Notes: generated by a model from the letters alone, not told the origin. Positions 1 through 6,936 are shown, numbered from the stretch's first letter. The stretch: 7,287 nt of DNA from Methylococcaceae bacterium UBA4132 (GCA_002380945.1 DFWO01000142.1:1-7287); one strand, 5' to 3'. Translations and numbers: made by a program.

Positions 1-107
1 TTGGTTCAAATTTAAAAGTCGAACATCGCGTATTAACCTAATTAAGATGTCTGTTTCTATTAGACCACTACACATTGATGGCGTATTCTTGTAAACTTCA
101 GGCTATG

Positions 108-136
108 TTAGATATTTAGTTGATGCAACCTATAAT
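108..136 (+). promoter_or_regulatory. Putative sigma70 promoter of the small exported protein gene
   Basis: A perfect TATAAT box lies at 131-136. The best -35 at 17-bp spacing is TTAGAT (108-113), a poor match, so recognition would depend mostly on the -10 box. Transcription would start near 143, giving a short leader that just includes the ribosome binding site at 150-155. The position fits well, but the weak -35 keeps confidence modest. Confidence 0.4.
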
Positions 137-159
137 CGTTAAAAAACTTGGAGAGATTG

Positions 160-507
160 ATGAATGTAGTTAGATTTTTAGTTGTTATTTTGGTCTTCAC
201 CTATTCTGCTTCAAGTTTCGCAGAAGGTAATGTTGGACAGGGTAAACAACATCTTGCAACTGTCGAGACGGAAGGTCTTGATACCGTATTGGACATACCA
301 TTACGCCTAGGTGGTTTTGTTATAACGTTAGTTGGCACGGGTCTTTTTATTGGCACAAGCCCCATTACTGGTCTAATGACAGCACTGCCTCCGTATAATG
401 CAATAGACAAAGTGGCTGAGTTTCTTGTTGTCAGACCAGCTAATTATACTTTCGTACGACCAACAGGTAGTTCTAATTATGATTCACGTCCCCTCAATGA
501 AAGATAA
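160..507 (+). CDS. Small exported or membrane-associated protein of unknown function
   Basis: A 115-residue protein. ATG at 160 is chosen because GGAGAG (150-155) lies 4-6 bases upstream; an in-frame TTG at 148 would overlap this site and is less likely. Residues 1-21 form a signal peptide (basic start, hydrophobic core FLVVILVFTY, then SSFA before EGN). A second hydrophobic, glycine-rich stretch at about residues 47-73 (LGGFVITLVGTGLFIGTSP) could be a membrane segment. The C-terminal part ends with EFLVVRPANYTFVRPTG. This arrangement, with a hydrophobic G-T-G-LF segment followed by LVV-P-Y-TF-RP-G, recalls a family of small proteobacterial proteins often misleadingly labelled multidrug transporter; no transport role is evident from so small a protein. 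It appears monocistronic, with its own promoter, and has no obvious link to the tad genes. No function is assigned; the gene call itself is fairly secure. Confidence 0.75.
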   Translation: MNVVRFLVVILVFTYSASSFAEGNVGQGKQHLATVETEGLDTVLDIPLRLGGFVITLVGTGLFIGTSPITGLMTALPPYNAIDKVAEFLVVRPANYTFVRPTGSSNYDSRPLNER

Positions 508-612
508 GCTATCTGCTAATCACTTATTTAATTAAGGTGGCGTAATTTATCACCGTTTGAATTGTTGGCACTTTATGTTAGTGTACTAAGTTTGTAGTTT
601 GGAAATCTCATA

Positions 613-620
613 TAATTTTT
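613..620. repeat. Left copy of 8-bp target site duplication
   Basis: TAATTTTT directly abuts the left end of the inverted-repeat element (GGTAGT at 621). The identical 8-mer directly abuts the right end at 760-767, as expected for duplication of an AT-rich target on insertion. Confidence 0.7.
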
Positions 621-759
621 GGTAGTCCCAAATAGTAAGTGATATTTTATATTTATCGCTCACCCTGAGCTGTGAGCTTGTCGAACAGTCGAAGGGCTGT
701 GGTGGTTCGGCAAGCTCACCACGAGCCGCTCAAATAATCACTCAATCTTTAGCACTACC
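621..759. mobile_element. MITE-like non-autonomous insertion element, 139 bp
   Basis: The ends are inverted repeats: 621-643 matches the reverse complement of 737-759 at 18 of 23 positions. The matches include both hexamers GGTAGT/ACTACC and AGTGAT/ATCACT, separated by 11 bases on each side. An exact 8-bp direct repeat (613-620 and 760-767) flanks the element immediately. The interior holds a strong inverted repeat (672-686 with 705-719) and no reading frame, so any movement would need a transposase encoded elsewhere. An 8-bp duplication is known for several IS families (for example IS1595, IS256, IS66, IS6, ISL3), and I cannot choose among them from the ends. It sits between the small exported protein gene and tadA, about 145 bases before the tadA start. 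Size, termini and duplication together make a MITE the best reading. Confidence 0.7.
672..719. repeat. Internal inverted repeat with GTCGAA / CAAGCTCA motif
   Basis: GTGAGCTTGTCGAAC (672-686) pairs with GTTCGGCAAGCTCAC (705-719): 15-base arms with one non-Watson-Crick position (a possible G-T pair in RNA) and an 18-base loop. The core with its neighbours (CCCTGAGC at 664-671, GTCGAAGGG at 688-696) resembles short dispersed repeats of the type CCCTGAGCxTGTCGAAGGG that occur in many copies in some proteobacterial genomes. Here it forms the GC-rich centre of the MITE-like element and would fold into a stable hairpin in RNA read from either strand. Confidence 0.75.
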
Positions 760-767
760 TAATTTTT
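760..767. repeat. Right copy of 8-bp target site duplication
   Basis: TAATTTTT directly follows ACTACC, the right end of the inverted-repeat element. It is identical to the 8-mer at 613-620. Confidence 0.7.
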
Positions 768-840
768 AAATGTCACATAAATGGGAATCATATGCTTAAC
801 TTACTGCTAGTTTTATAGTAGTGTTCTTAACAGAATGCTA

Positions 841-870
841 TTCTTAAATTTGATTAAGATAAATTATACT
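841..870 (+). promoter_or_regulatory. Weak candidate promoter for the tad block
   Basis: TATACT at 865-870 is one base off the -10 consensus. TTCTTA at 841-846 (18-bp spacing) matches the -35 consensus at three of six positions. The implied start near 877 would leave a leader of about 30 bases before tadA. The region from the MITE to tadA (768-905) is AT-rich and shows no regulator site that I recognise. TATAGT at 814-819 is a competing -10-like box without a good -35. Confidence 0.25.
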
Positions 871-905
871 TGAGTTAACGCTAAACAATTGATGGGAATT
901 TATTC

Positions 906-2309
906 ATGGAATTAAAAACAAGAATGCAAAATTTTGGTCTGTCAAAAACGACAACAAACGAGAATGACAAAGCGGTTAAAACAGATCAGCCAATTGAAAA
1001 AACAGACGAAACCTTTGCTCCCCTGTTGCTAAAAATTCTTTCTCCAGTCGAGCTAGAGTTTAAGTCGAATATACATTCTAAGTTGCTTGATATTCTTGAT
1101 TTATCACTGATTAGTGGAATAGAAGAAAAAGAAGCAAGAAAACAGATTCGTTCGGTAGTAAAAAAATTAATCGACGATGAGTCTATTCCGCTAAGTACGC
1201 AGACCCGACATCAACTTATTAAAGAAATTGAAGATGACGTATTGGGTCTCGGTCCTTTAGAGGCCTTACTATACGACCCAACTATTGCCGATATTCTGGT
1301 TAATGGTTATAAAAAAGTGTACGTTGAACGATTTGGCAGGCTAGAACTAACGCCCGTCAGATTTAATGATGACAATCATTTGATGAAAATTATTGATCGC
1401 ATAGTGTCAAGAGTTGGTCGCCGAATTGATGAATCATCGCCGATGGTGGATGCTAGATTACAGGATGGCTCTCGAGTAAACGCTATTATTCCTCCGTTAG
1501 CGATAGATGGCCCTACCCTGTCGATAAGACGGTTTGCAGTCGATAAAATGACACTTGATGATCTGGTAGTAAAGGATGCCTTAACTGACTATATGGCTGG
1601 CTTCCTTAAAGAAGTAGCACAATCCAAGTTAAATGTATTGATTTCAGGGGGGACGGGTTCAGGTAAAACAACGATGTTGAATGCCATTTCAAATTTTATT
1701 CCCAATAATGAAAGAATCATCACCTTAGAAGATTCCGCAGAGTTACAGTTGCAATTGTCCCATGTATTGCGTTTGGAAACCAGACCCGCAAATGTTGACG
1801 GCAAGGGCGAGATAACCTTACGCGATTTGGTACGCAATAGCCTTAGAATGAGACCTGATCGTATCGTCATTGGCGAGGTCAGAAGCGGGGAAGCATTTGA
1901 TATGCTACAAGCGATGAATACAGGTCATGAAGGCTCGCTGACCACAGTCCATGCCAATACGCCAAGAGATGCCGTAGCACGTCTTGAGAATATGGTGTCT
2001 ATGGCGGGACTAGATATGCCAGCTAAAGCTATAAGAAAACAAATTGCCTCCGCCATTCATATCATTATTCAACTGAGCAGATTGGAGGATGGCAGTAGGC
2101 GGATTACCAGTATTCAGGAAGTGGAAGGTATGGAAGGTGAGGTGATTACCTTATCCGAAATCTTCAAATACACTAGACGCGGCGTAAATGAAAAAGGCAT
2201 GGTACTGGGTCAATATTGTTCAACTGGACTTATTCCTAAATGTATGGCTAATTTCAAACAAAGAGGACTCAAAGCAGACCTGAGCATTTTTGCCAATAAT
2301 CTCAGCTAA
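906..2309 (+). CDS. tadA: Tad pilus assembly ATPase TadA (CpaF family)
   Basis: A cytoplasmic secretion ATPase of 467 residues, the usual size for TadA/CpaF. Residues 1-40 are polar and poorly conserved. A helical N-terminal domain follows (about 45-230), with LGPLEALLYDPTIADILVNG at 115-134 and VYVERFGRLE at 138-147, both typical of the family. The RecA-like domain carries Walker A GGTGSGKTT (248-256), an Asp box ITLEDSAEL (272-280), Walker B RPDRIVIGEVRSGEA (316-330) with the probable catalytic glutamate 324, and a His box TGHEGSLTTVHANT (339-352). All nucleotide-binding residues are present, so it should be active. In the family it forms a hexamer that powers Flp pilus extension through TadB/TadC. 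ATG at 906 has only a weak GGGA site (894-897). It opens the tad block, and tadB starts 18 bases after its stop. Unusually for the family, tadZ and the secretin genes do not precede it here. Type II secretion GspE is ruled out by the CpaF-type N-terminus and by the TadB/TadC neighbours. Confidence 0.95.
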   Translation: MELKTRMQNFGLSKTTTNENDKAVKTDQPIEKTDETFAPLLLKILSPVELEFKSNIHSKLLDILDLSLISGIEEKEARKQIRSVVKKLIDDESIPLSTQTRHQLIKEIEDDVLGLGPLEALLYDPTIADILVNGYKKVYVERFGRLELTPVRFNDDNHLMKIIDRIVSRVGRRIDESSPMVDARLQDGSRVNAIIPPLAIDGPTLSIRRFAVDKMTLDDLVVKDALTDYMAGFLKEVAQSKLNVLISGGTGSGKTTMLNAISNFIPNNERIITLEDSAELQLQLSHVLRLETRPANVDGKGEITLRDLVRNSLRMRPDRIVIGEVRSGEAFDMLQAMNTGHEGSLTTVHANTPRDAVARLENMVSMAGLDMPAKAIRKQIASAIHIIIQLSRLEDGSRRITSIQEVEGMEGEVITLSEIFKYTRRGVNEKGMVLGQYCSTGLIPKCMANFKQRGLKADLSIFANNLS

Positions 2310-2327
2310 AGACAGGAAAGTGATGAT

Positions 2328-3302
2328 ATGACCAATGACATGACATTATTATTTGTTGGATTAGTGTTTTTAACAGTCTTTATGGCTTCACAAATCCTCG
2401 TATTACCCACCTTAGGAACTAGTCGAACAGACAGTCGCAAACTAAAACAACGCTTGGAAGGCATTATTTTTGCGCATGGTGATTCTGAAACATCAATTAT
2501 AAAAGCAAAATATCTTAACCGCTTAGGTTCTGTTGAACGCATTCTTGAATATTTGCCTGGTATGCCAGCATTAAAGATATTGCTGGAACAGGCGGGAAAG
2601 CAACACATGGCTTACCGATTTGCGTTAGTTTCGCTACTTTTTTCGGCAAGTATAGCAATAATAGTCTGGATATATTTTCATACGCTGATATTTACCCTAG
2701 GCGTATTTATTTTTGTGGCGATTTTACCGATTGTGTGGCTGAAAAAACAAAAAAATAAACGCCTAGACAAATTTGAAGAACAACTGCCTGAAGCGTTGCA
2801 GATGATGTCCAGAGCCTTGCAAACAGGTTATCCCTTCACCGAATGTATGAAAATAGTCTCTACGGAGATGAGTGAACCCATTAGTCAAGAATTTGGCATG
2901 ACCTATGAGGAAATCAATTACGGACGTGATGTTGAAGTCGCATTTGCCTTGATGATAGAGCGTGTGCCTAGTCTTAGCTTAATAGCTATGAGTACCGCAA
3001 TTATTATTCAAAGGGAAACGGGCGGTAATCTTGCCGAGGTGCTATTAAAAATTAGTTCGGTACTTAACGGGCGGTTTAAACTGCAACGACGGATAAAAAC
3101 ACTGTCAGCAGATGGTATATTTTCAGCATGGATACTACTTTTATTACCATTGGGTTTGTTTGGGCTGTTAAGTATTGGGTCACCTGAATATTTTAAGCCA
3201 GTCTATGATTCACCCGATAGAATGATGTATGTTTACATCTTTATGGGATTGGAAGTGGTTGCCGCTTTGTGGATACGGCTTATTATCACTATAGACGCAT
3301 GA
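2328..3302 (+). CDS. tadB: Tad pilus inner-membrane platform protein TadB
   Basis: A 324-residue polytopic inner-membrane protein with a type II secretion F (GspF-like) domain. Predicted membrane segments lie near residues 5-27, 97-115, 117-138, 263-284 and 299-320. The cytoplasmic F domain spans about 145-245: FEEQLPEALQMMSRALQTGY (149-168), EPISQEF (183-189), and RETGGNLAEVLLKIS (229-243), the family signature. TadB and TadC together form the platform that TadA acts on during Flp pilin extrusion. ATG at 2328 is preceded by AGGA (2314-2317) ten bases upstream; an in-frame ATG at 2340 is a possible alternative. It lies 18 bases after tadA and 10 bases before tadC, so it is almost certainly cotranscribed with both. 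Its position directly after tadA and the GGNLAEVL form of the motif identify it as TadB rather than TadC. Confidence 0.93.
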   Translation: MTNDMTLLFVGLVFLTVFMASQILVLPTLGTSRTDSRKLKQRLEGIIFAHGDSETSIIKAKYLNRLGSVERILEYLPGMPALKILLEQAGKQHMAYRFALVSLLFSASIAIIVWIYFHTLIFTLGVFIFVAILPIVWLKKQKNKRLDKFEEQLPEALQMMSRALQTGYPFTECMKIVSTEMSEPISQEFGMTYEEINYGRDVEVAFALMIERVPSLSLIAMSTAIIIQRETGGNLAEVLLKISSVLNGRFKLQRRIKTLSADGIFSAWILLLLPLGLFGLLSIGSPEYFKPVYDSPDRMMYVYIFMGLEVVAALWIRLIITIDA

Positions 3303-3312
3303 GGTAAAACGA

Positions 3313-4272
3313 ATGGATTTTTTAATGCAATTATTGACAGGGTTGGCGGAAAGGCTACAGGAAAGCCAATGGAGCGTTGTGTTGATAGTGGCGGGAGCTG
3401 TTTTTATGTTGTCTTTTGCCATGATGTTGCTGTTTGATGATTTTTTTGATCCAGTACGCGCCCGTTTTAAGGATCAGATAAATACCGACACGCTTGCAAC
3501 GCTTGATTCCGATGTTTTATTGGAAAAACTCCATAAACACAGTAATGTGTTTTTACCTTCCAATATACCGTTATTACAAAGAACCACCATACGTCTTCAT
3601 TATGCAGGCTTTCATGGTAAAAATAGTTTATTGCGCTATTATGCGATACGAATGTTATTAATGATTTCGTTACCTTTATTAGTGCTGGTAGTCTCAGTAT
3701 TTATTTTTAGCATGGACAGTCAAACCGCTCTTCAGTTGGCATTGATAGCAATCGTATTTGGCTATATAAGTCCCAGTTTTATTTTAGATAAACTAATTGC
3801 CAATCGTCAGAAAACAATACGCAGAGCGTTTCCAGACGCACTTGATTTGTTAGTAGTCTGTTCTGAAGCGGGCTTGAGTCTGGATGCCGCACTACAAAAA
3901 GTGGCTACCGAAATTAACCTCAGTCAACCCGAATTGGCAGATGAACTGAACATTGTTATCGCTGAAACGCGTGCAGGCATTGATCGGCATAAAGCCTTGC
4001 AAAGACTAGTGGAAAGAACAGGGGTAGAAGAGATCAAAGGCTTGGTATCAGCACTATCACAAAGTATGCGTTTTGGCACCAATATAGTCGAGACGCTAAA
4101 GGTATATTCTGAAGACCTTAGAGATAGAAGAACGCAAGCTGCCGAAGCAATAGCCGCAAAAATTGGCACGAAGCTGATTTTTCCATTGGCCGTCTGTTTA
4201 TTACCTGCGTTTTTAATGGTTGTTATGATACCTGCCCTGCTTATATTTAAAAACATGGGTTCTATGAGGTAA
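3313..4272 (+). CDS. tadC: Tad pilus inner-membrane platform protein TadC
   Basis: A 319-residue inner-membrane protein, the second GspF-like platform subunit. Membrane segments lie near residues 20-41, 112-133, 136-158 and 288-313. The F domain begins with the typical FPDALDLLVVCSEAGLSLDA (173-192) and continues through ALSQSMRFGTNIVETLKVYS (247-266) and RDRRTQAAEAIAAKIGTKLI (270-289). The signature AAKIGTKLIFPLAVCLLPAF near 281-300 is strongly TadC-like. The ribosome binding site GAGG (3301-3304) overlaps the TGA stop of tadB, so translation of the two is probably coupled. TadC is thought to pair with TadB as the pilus platform. After its stop there is a 107-base gap before tadD, with no convincing terminator, so read-through into tadD is likely though a separate weak promoter cannot be excluded. 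Confidence 0.93.
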   Translation: MDFLMQLLTGLAERLQESQWSVVLIVAGAVFMLSFAMMLLFDDFFDPVRARFKDQINTDTLATLDSDVLLEKLHKHSNVFLPSNIPLLQRTTIRLHYAGFHGKNSLLRYYAIRMLLMISLPLLVLVVSVFIFSMDSQTALQLALIAIVFGYISPSFILDKLIANRQKTIRRAFPDALDLLVVCSEAGLSLDAALQKVATEINLSQPELADELNIVIAETRAGIDRHKALQRLVERTGVEEIKGLVSALSQSMRFGTNIVETLKVYSEDLRDRRTQAAEAIAAKIGTKLIFPLAVCLLPAFLMVVMIPALLIFKNMGSMR

Positions 4273-4379
4273 CGCTAAATATACAATATTATAACAACAA
4301 GCAACGCCTATATTCCTATAGCATTACTTGTGTCATATATACTCTATGTGAAGCGTTTTCATTACTGGATAATTATCTG

Positions 4380-5294
4380 ATGAAGCAAAGAAAAAAACCA
4401 ACAAACCTTATTTTGGGACTTACTTTAAGTTGTCTACTGTTGACAGCGTGTGATTCTATTAATCTTAAAGAAGCTGAGAGTAATAGTAACAAACAGGAGA
4501 CAGAAGAGATTTTGCAAAGCGCAGGGCTTGAGGTAACGTCAGTAGAAGACGCTATAGTAAAAGCCGAAAAAGCGGCACAAAGCGGCAAGATGGATTTGGC
4601 GCAGCTTTATTATGTTAAGGCTTATGATCTGGAACCCAATAATATTGAAGTATTACAAAAAATGGCGGACTTATATATCGAGTTAAAAAAATATGACTTG
4701 GCTGAGGTCAGCTTTAAATTAATTCTGAAACAACAACCAGATAACTTAAAGGCTACCGAGCAGTATGGGCTATTATTAATTAAACTGAGAAATTACCCCG
4801 CCGCAGAAAAAAATCTTACAAGCGTTGTCGCCAAACAACAAAGTTGGTCAGCTTATAACGGCTTGGGCATTATTGCCAATTTACAAGGCAATCCTCTGAA
4901 AGCTGAAAGTTTTTTTAAGAAAGCTGACCAGATTTTTCCAAATTCACCCGAATTGCTGAATAATATTGGTTTCGCGCTTTATTCAGCCGACAAACTCGAT
5001 GAAGCCCAATCTTATTATGCTAAAGCCCTTCAAATCAATCCGAACTTTAAAAAAGCAATTTATAACTACGCATTGCTACAAGCGCGTTTGGGTCAATATG
5101 AACAGGCTTATAATGCCTTTGCCAAAGTATCCACACCCGCCGAGGCAAATAATAATACTGGCTATATTGCTATGATGAATGGTGATTACAAAGAGGCGAA
5201 CAATTATTTACAAGAGGCGATAAAGTTATCCCCGCTGTTCTATAAAAAAGCCAATGAAAATTTAATACGCCTGGAAAATATGGATCCACGGTAA
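4380..5294 (+). CDS. tadD: TPR lipoprotein of the Tad pilus, TadD
   Basis: A 304-residue lipoprotein with tetratricopeptide repeats. The N-terminus MKQRKK is basic, followed by a hydrophobic stretch and the lipobox LTAC with the lipidated cysteine at residue 24. Residues 55-300 are built of 34-residue TPR units; clear ones include AAQSGKMDLAQLYYVKAYDL (65-84), ADLYIELKKYDLAEVSFKLI (96-115), NNIGFALYSADKLDEAQSYY (194-213) and TGYIAMMNGDYKEANNYLQE (260-279). In Tad systems TadD is needed for pilus biogenesis and is thought to act as a pilotin or assembly factor for the secretin. The residue after the cysteine is aspartate, which in enterobacteria signals inner-membrane retention, so its final membrane is uncertain. 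ATG at 4380 has only a weak upstream GGAT (4367-4370). The name rests on TPR lipoprotein character plus position after tadABC, since TPR proteins alone are not diagnostic. Confidence 0.88.
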   Translation: MKQRKKPTNLILGLTLSCLLLTACDSINLKEAESNSNKQETEEILQSAGLEVTSVEDAIVKAEKAAQSGKMDLAQLYYVKAYDLEPNNIEVLQKMADLYIELKKYDLAEVSFKLILKQQPDNLKATEQYGLLLIKLRNYPAAEKNLTSVVAKQQSWSAYNGLGIIANLQGNPLKAESFFKKADQIFPNSPELLNNIGFALYSADKLDEAQSYYAKALQINPNFKKAIYNYALLQARLGQYEQAYNAFAKVSTPAEANNNTGYIAMMNGDYKEANNYLQEAIKLSPLFYKKANENLIRLENMDPR

Positions 5295-5307
5295 ACTAAC
5301 TGTGGAT
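5284..5307 (+). promoter_or_regulatory. Stem-loop overlapping the tadD stop codon
   Basis: ATCCACGG (5284-5291) pairs with CTGTGGAT (5300-5307): eight pairs with one G-T wobble, around an 8-base loop that contains the tadD TAA stop. No run of T follows, so it is not a standard intrinsic terminator. It could protect the 3' end of upstream mRNA or partly reduce read-through into the next gene. The pairing is seen; the role is inferred. Confidence 0.4.
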
Positions 5308-5371
5308 GCGTAATCATGAGCAACAATAAAAACCAGCCATTATTAATAAGTCAATAAACTTAAGTGTGAAT

Positions 5372-6859
5372 ATGAAATCAATAAATATTGGCTTATATGA
5401 AGAATTATTTCGCCGCTCACTCCTTGTTGCTGGTCTTTATTCCTTAACTGTGGTCATATCAATGACACTAAGTGTGGCAACCGATCCAGATATACCGTGG
5501 CATCTTAGTGCTGGACGATGGATGGTTGAGCATGGCACTGTTCCAACAACAGATCCCTTTTCTCTCTACGGGCAAGGAAAGCCTTGGGTTGCTTATAGTT
5601 GGCTGTTTGAGTTGATGGTTTATGAATTATTTCGAGCATTTGGCATGGTTGGGCTTTTAGTCTTTACCTTCGCACTATCGCTGGGAATCACTTTCGCGCT
5701 GTTCACACTTATTCGCAACATCGAGCAGAAGGTCAACATTGTAGTGTTTGGACTCACGGTACTGGGCATTATTGGCATGGCACCGTTACTTCAGACACCA
5801 CGCCCTTGGTTGTTGACTATATTGTTATTTATTATTGAATTAGATTTATTGCTAACAGCCCAAAGAACAGGCAATTATCGCTATTTACTTATACTACCTT
5901 TCCTTTTCACACTGTGGGCAAATGTTCATATTCAGTTCATACACGGACTCTTTGCACTGGTGATTTTTGCGATAGAACCTTTAATTGAACAAGTTCTTAG
6001 ACGACCTTTTGTATTTAATAATGTGAAGTCAGCTATTAATACTCAACTTTGGCTAATCGTAATAGCCTGTTTCATCGCTACGTTAGCAACTCCTTACCAT
6101 ATTCACTTATACGGAATAGTTATCGATACTATGCGTCAAACGGGCTATTATGACTATTTACAAGAATTCCAGCCTATGTCTTTTCGTCAGTTTCCAGATT
6201 GGATTGTTCTTGGTCTGGTATTAGGAGCTACTTTTTTACTAGGACAAAAAATTGAAGTAAAACCTTTCTCTGTACTAATGTTGATAACAGGAATTTTTCT
6301 CTCTTTTCATTCTAGGAGGGATATGTGGTTCGTTGTTATAGCCGCTATTATCATTATCGCCTCAGTCCGTCCAGCCCCTTCAATAGATAGTTGCCTCAAA
6401 ATAAAGAAAACGCAAATGTTAGTAGCTGTAGCCATTGTCAGTCTAGTTGTTATTTTTTTAGTTCAAAAACGGAAGCTTACAGACGATGGATTGAATGATG
6501 CAATAGCAAAAATATATCCTGCTGCCGCAGTGAATATTGTCAAAACACGAGGCTACACGGGACCACTCTATAATTCTTACGATTGGGGTGGTTATCTGAT
6601 TTGGAATCTACCCAATCTACTGGTCAGTATGGATGGAAGGACTCAACTTCATGGCGATGAAAGGGTCAAGCATTCAAGTAAAACGTGGAACGGTGCGCGT
6701 GATTGGGCAGATGATGCTGAATTGGCTCAATCCAAATTGGTCATCGCTGCTATAAGTATGCCCTTAGCATCGCTACTTCGATACGATAAACGATTCGACT
6801 TGGTGTATGAAGATAGTGTGGCGGTCTTATTCGTCGCAAAATCTGTTCTAACACAATAA
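5372..6859 (+). CDS. Multi-pass membrane protein, putative GT-C-type glycosyltransferase
   Basis: About 495 residues with roughly ten hydrophobic segments, integral to the inner membrane. Near residue 38 a first extracytoplasmic loop begins with ATDPDIPWHLSAGRWMVEHG and continues TDPFSLYGQGKPWVAYSWLF. An acidic DPD-WH start, P-TDPFS and W-WL are the arrangement seen in lipid-phosphate-sugar-dependent GT-C enzymes and their uncharacterised relatives. Further marks are RPWLL (about 144-148), WANVHIQFIHG (182-192), ATPYHIHLYG (239-248), FHSRRDMWF (about 312-320) and, in the C-terminal soluble part, SYDWGGYLIWNLP with SMDGRTQLHG (about 402-428). I recognise the family pattern but know no defined substrate for it. 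ATG at 5372 is preferred; GTG at 5366 is in frame and the ribosome site is weak for both. It lies 77 bases after tadD and before a terminator, so it may be the last gene of the tad transcript. A role in glycosylating the pilin or a surface polymer is inference from position. Confidence 0.8.
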   Translation: MKSINIGLYEELFRRSLLVAGLYSLTVVISMTLSVATDPDIPWHLSAGRWMVEHGTVPTTDPFSLYGQGKPWVAYSWLFELMVYELFRAFGMVGLLVFTFALSLGITFALFTLIRNIEQKVNIVVFGLTVLGIIGMAPLLQTPRPWLLTILLFIIELDLLLTAQRTGNYRYLLILPFLFTLWANVHIQFIHGLFALVIFAIEPLIEQVLRRPFVFNNVKSAINTQLWLIVIACFIATLATPYHIHLYGIVIDTMRQTGYYDYLQEFQPMSFRQFPDWIVLGLVLGATFLLGQKIEVKPFSVLMLITGIFLSFHSRRDMWFVVIAAIIIIASVRPAPSIDSCLKIKKTQMLVAVAIVSLVVIFLVQKRKLTDDGLNDAIAKIYPAAAVNIVKTRGYTGPLYNSYDWGGYLIWNLPNLLVSMDGRTQLHGDERVKHSSKTWNGARDWADDAELAQSKLVIAAISMPLASLLRYDKRFDLVYEDSVAVLFVAKSVLTQ

Positions 6860-6882
6860 CTAACCTAAGTTCGACATAAAAC

Positions 6883-6917
6883 TACCCATAGTTAAGTATC
6901 GAATAATGGGTATTTTT
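6883..6917 (+). terminator. Probable rho-independent terminator after the tad block
   Basis: TACCCAT (6883-6889) pairs perfectly with ATGGGTA (6906-6912) around a 16-base loop and is followed at once by TTTTT (6913-6917). It starts 23 bases after the stop of the membrane protein gene, where the end of the tad-linked transcript is expected. The stem is short and the loop large, so strength may be moderate. On the minus strand it would also lie just past the end of the moaD relic, but there the T run is missing. Confidence 0.6.
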
Positions 6918-6936
6918 AATATCTATTTTCTATTCA

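Noticed and set aside
2..94. Open plus-strand frame running in from the left edge and ending in TAA
   Set aside because: About 30 codons with no family resemblance, in AT-rich sequence; an equally open minus-strand frame overlaps it. Not enough to call the end of a gene.
536..554. GGTG / CACC hairpin as a terminator for the small exported protein gene
   Set aside because: Only four firm pairs with a bulged extension, and just TTTGAATT after it rather than a T run.
566..581. TGGCAC as the -24 half of a sigma54 promoter
   Set aside because: The required GC at the -12 element is absent at the correct spacing, and the next gene start is more than 300 bases away beyond the inserted element.
3924..4256. 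Open minus-strand frame opposite tadC, and similar ones opposite tadA and tadD
   Set aside because: These mirror the coding pattern of the well-supported plus-strand genes and show no family motifs or ribosome binding sites.
4273..4379. Promoter or terminator between tadC and tadD (TATACT at 4338-4343)
   Set aside because: No acceptable -35 at 16-18 bases from this box and no hairpin with a T run; left as an unexplained 107-base gap.
5316..5357. A 13-codon reading frame between tadD and the membrane protein gene
   Set aside because: No clear ribosome binding site, no recognisable sequence (MSNNKNQPLLISQ), and too short to separate from chance.
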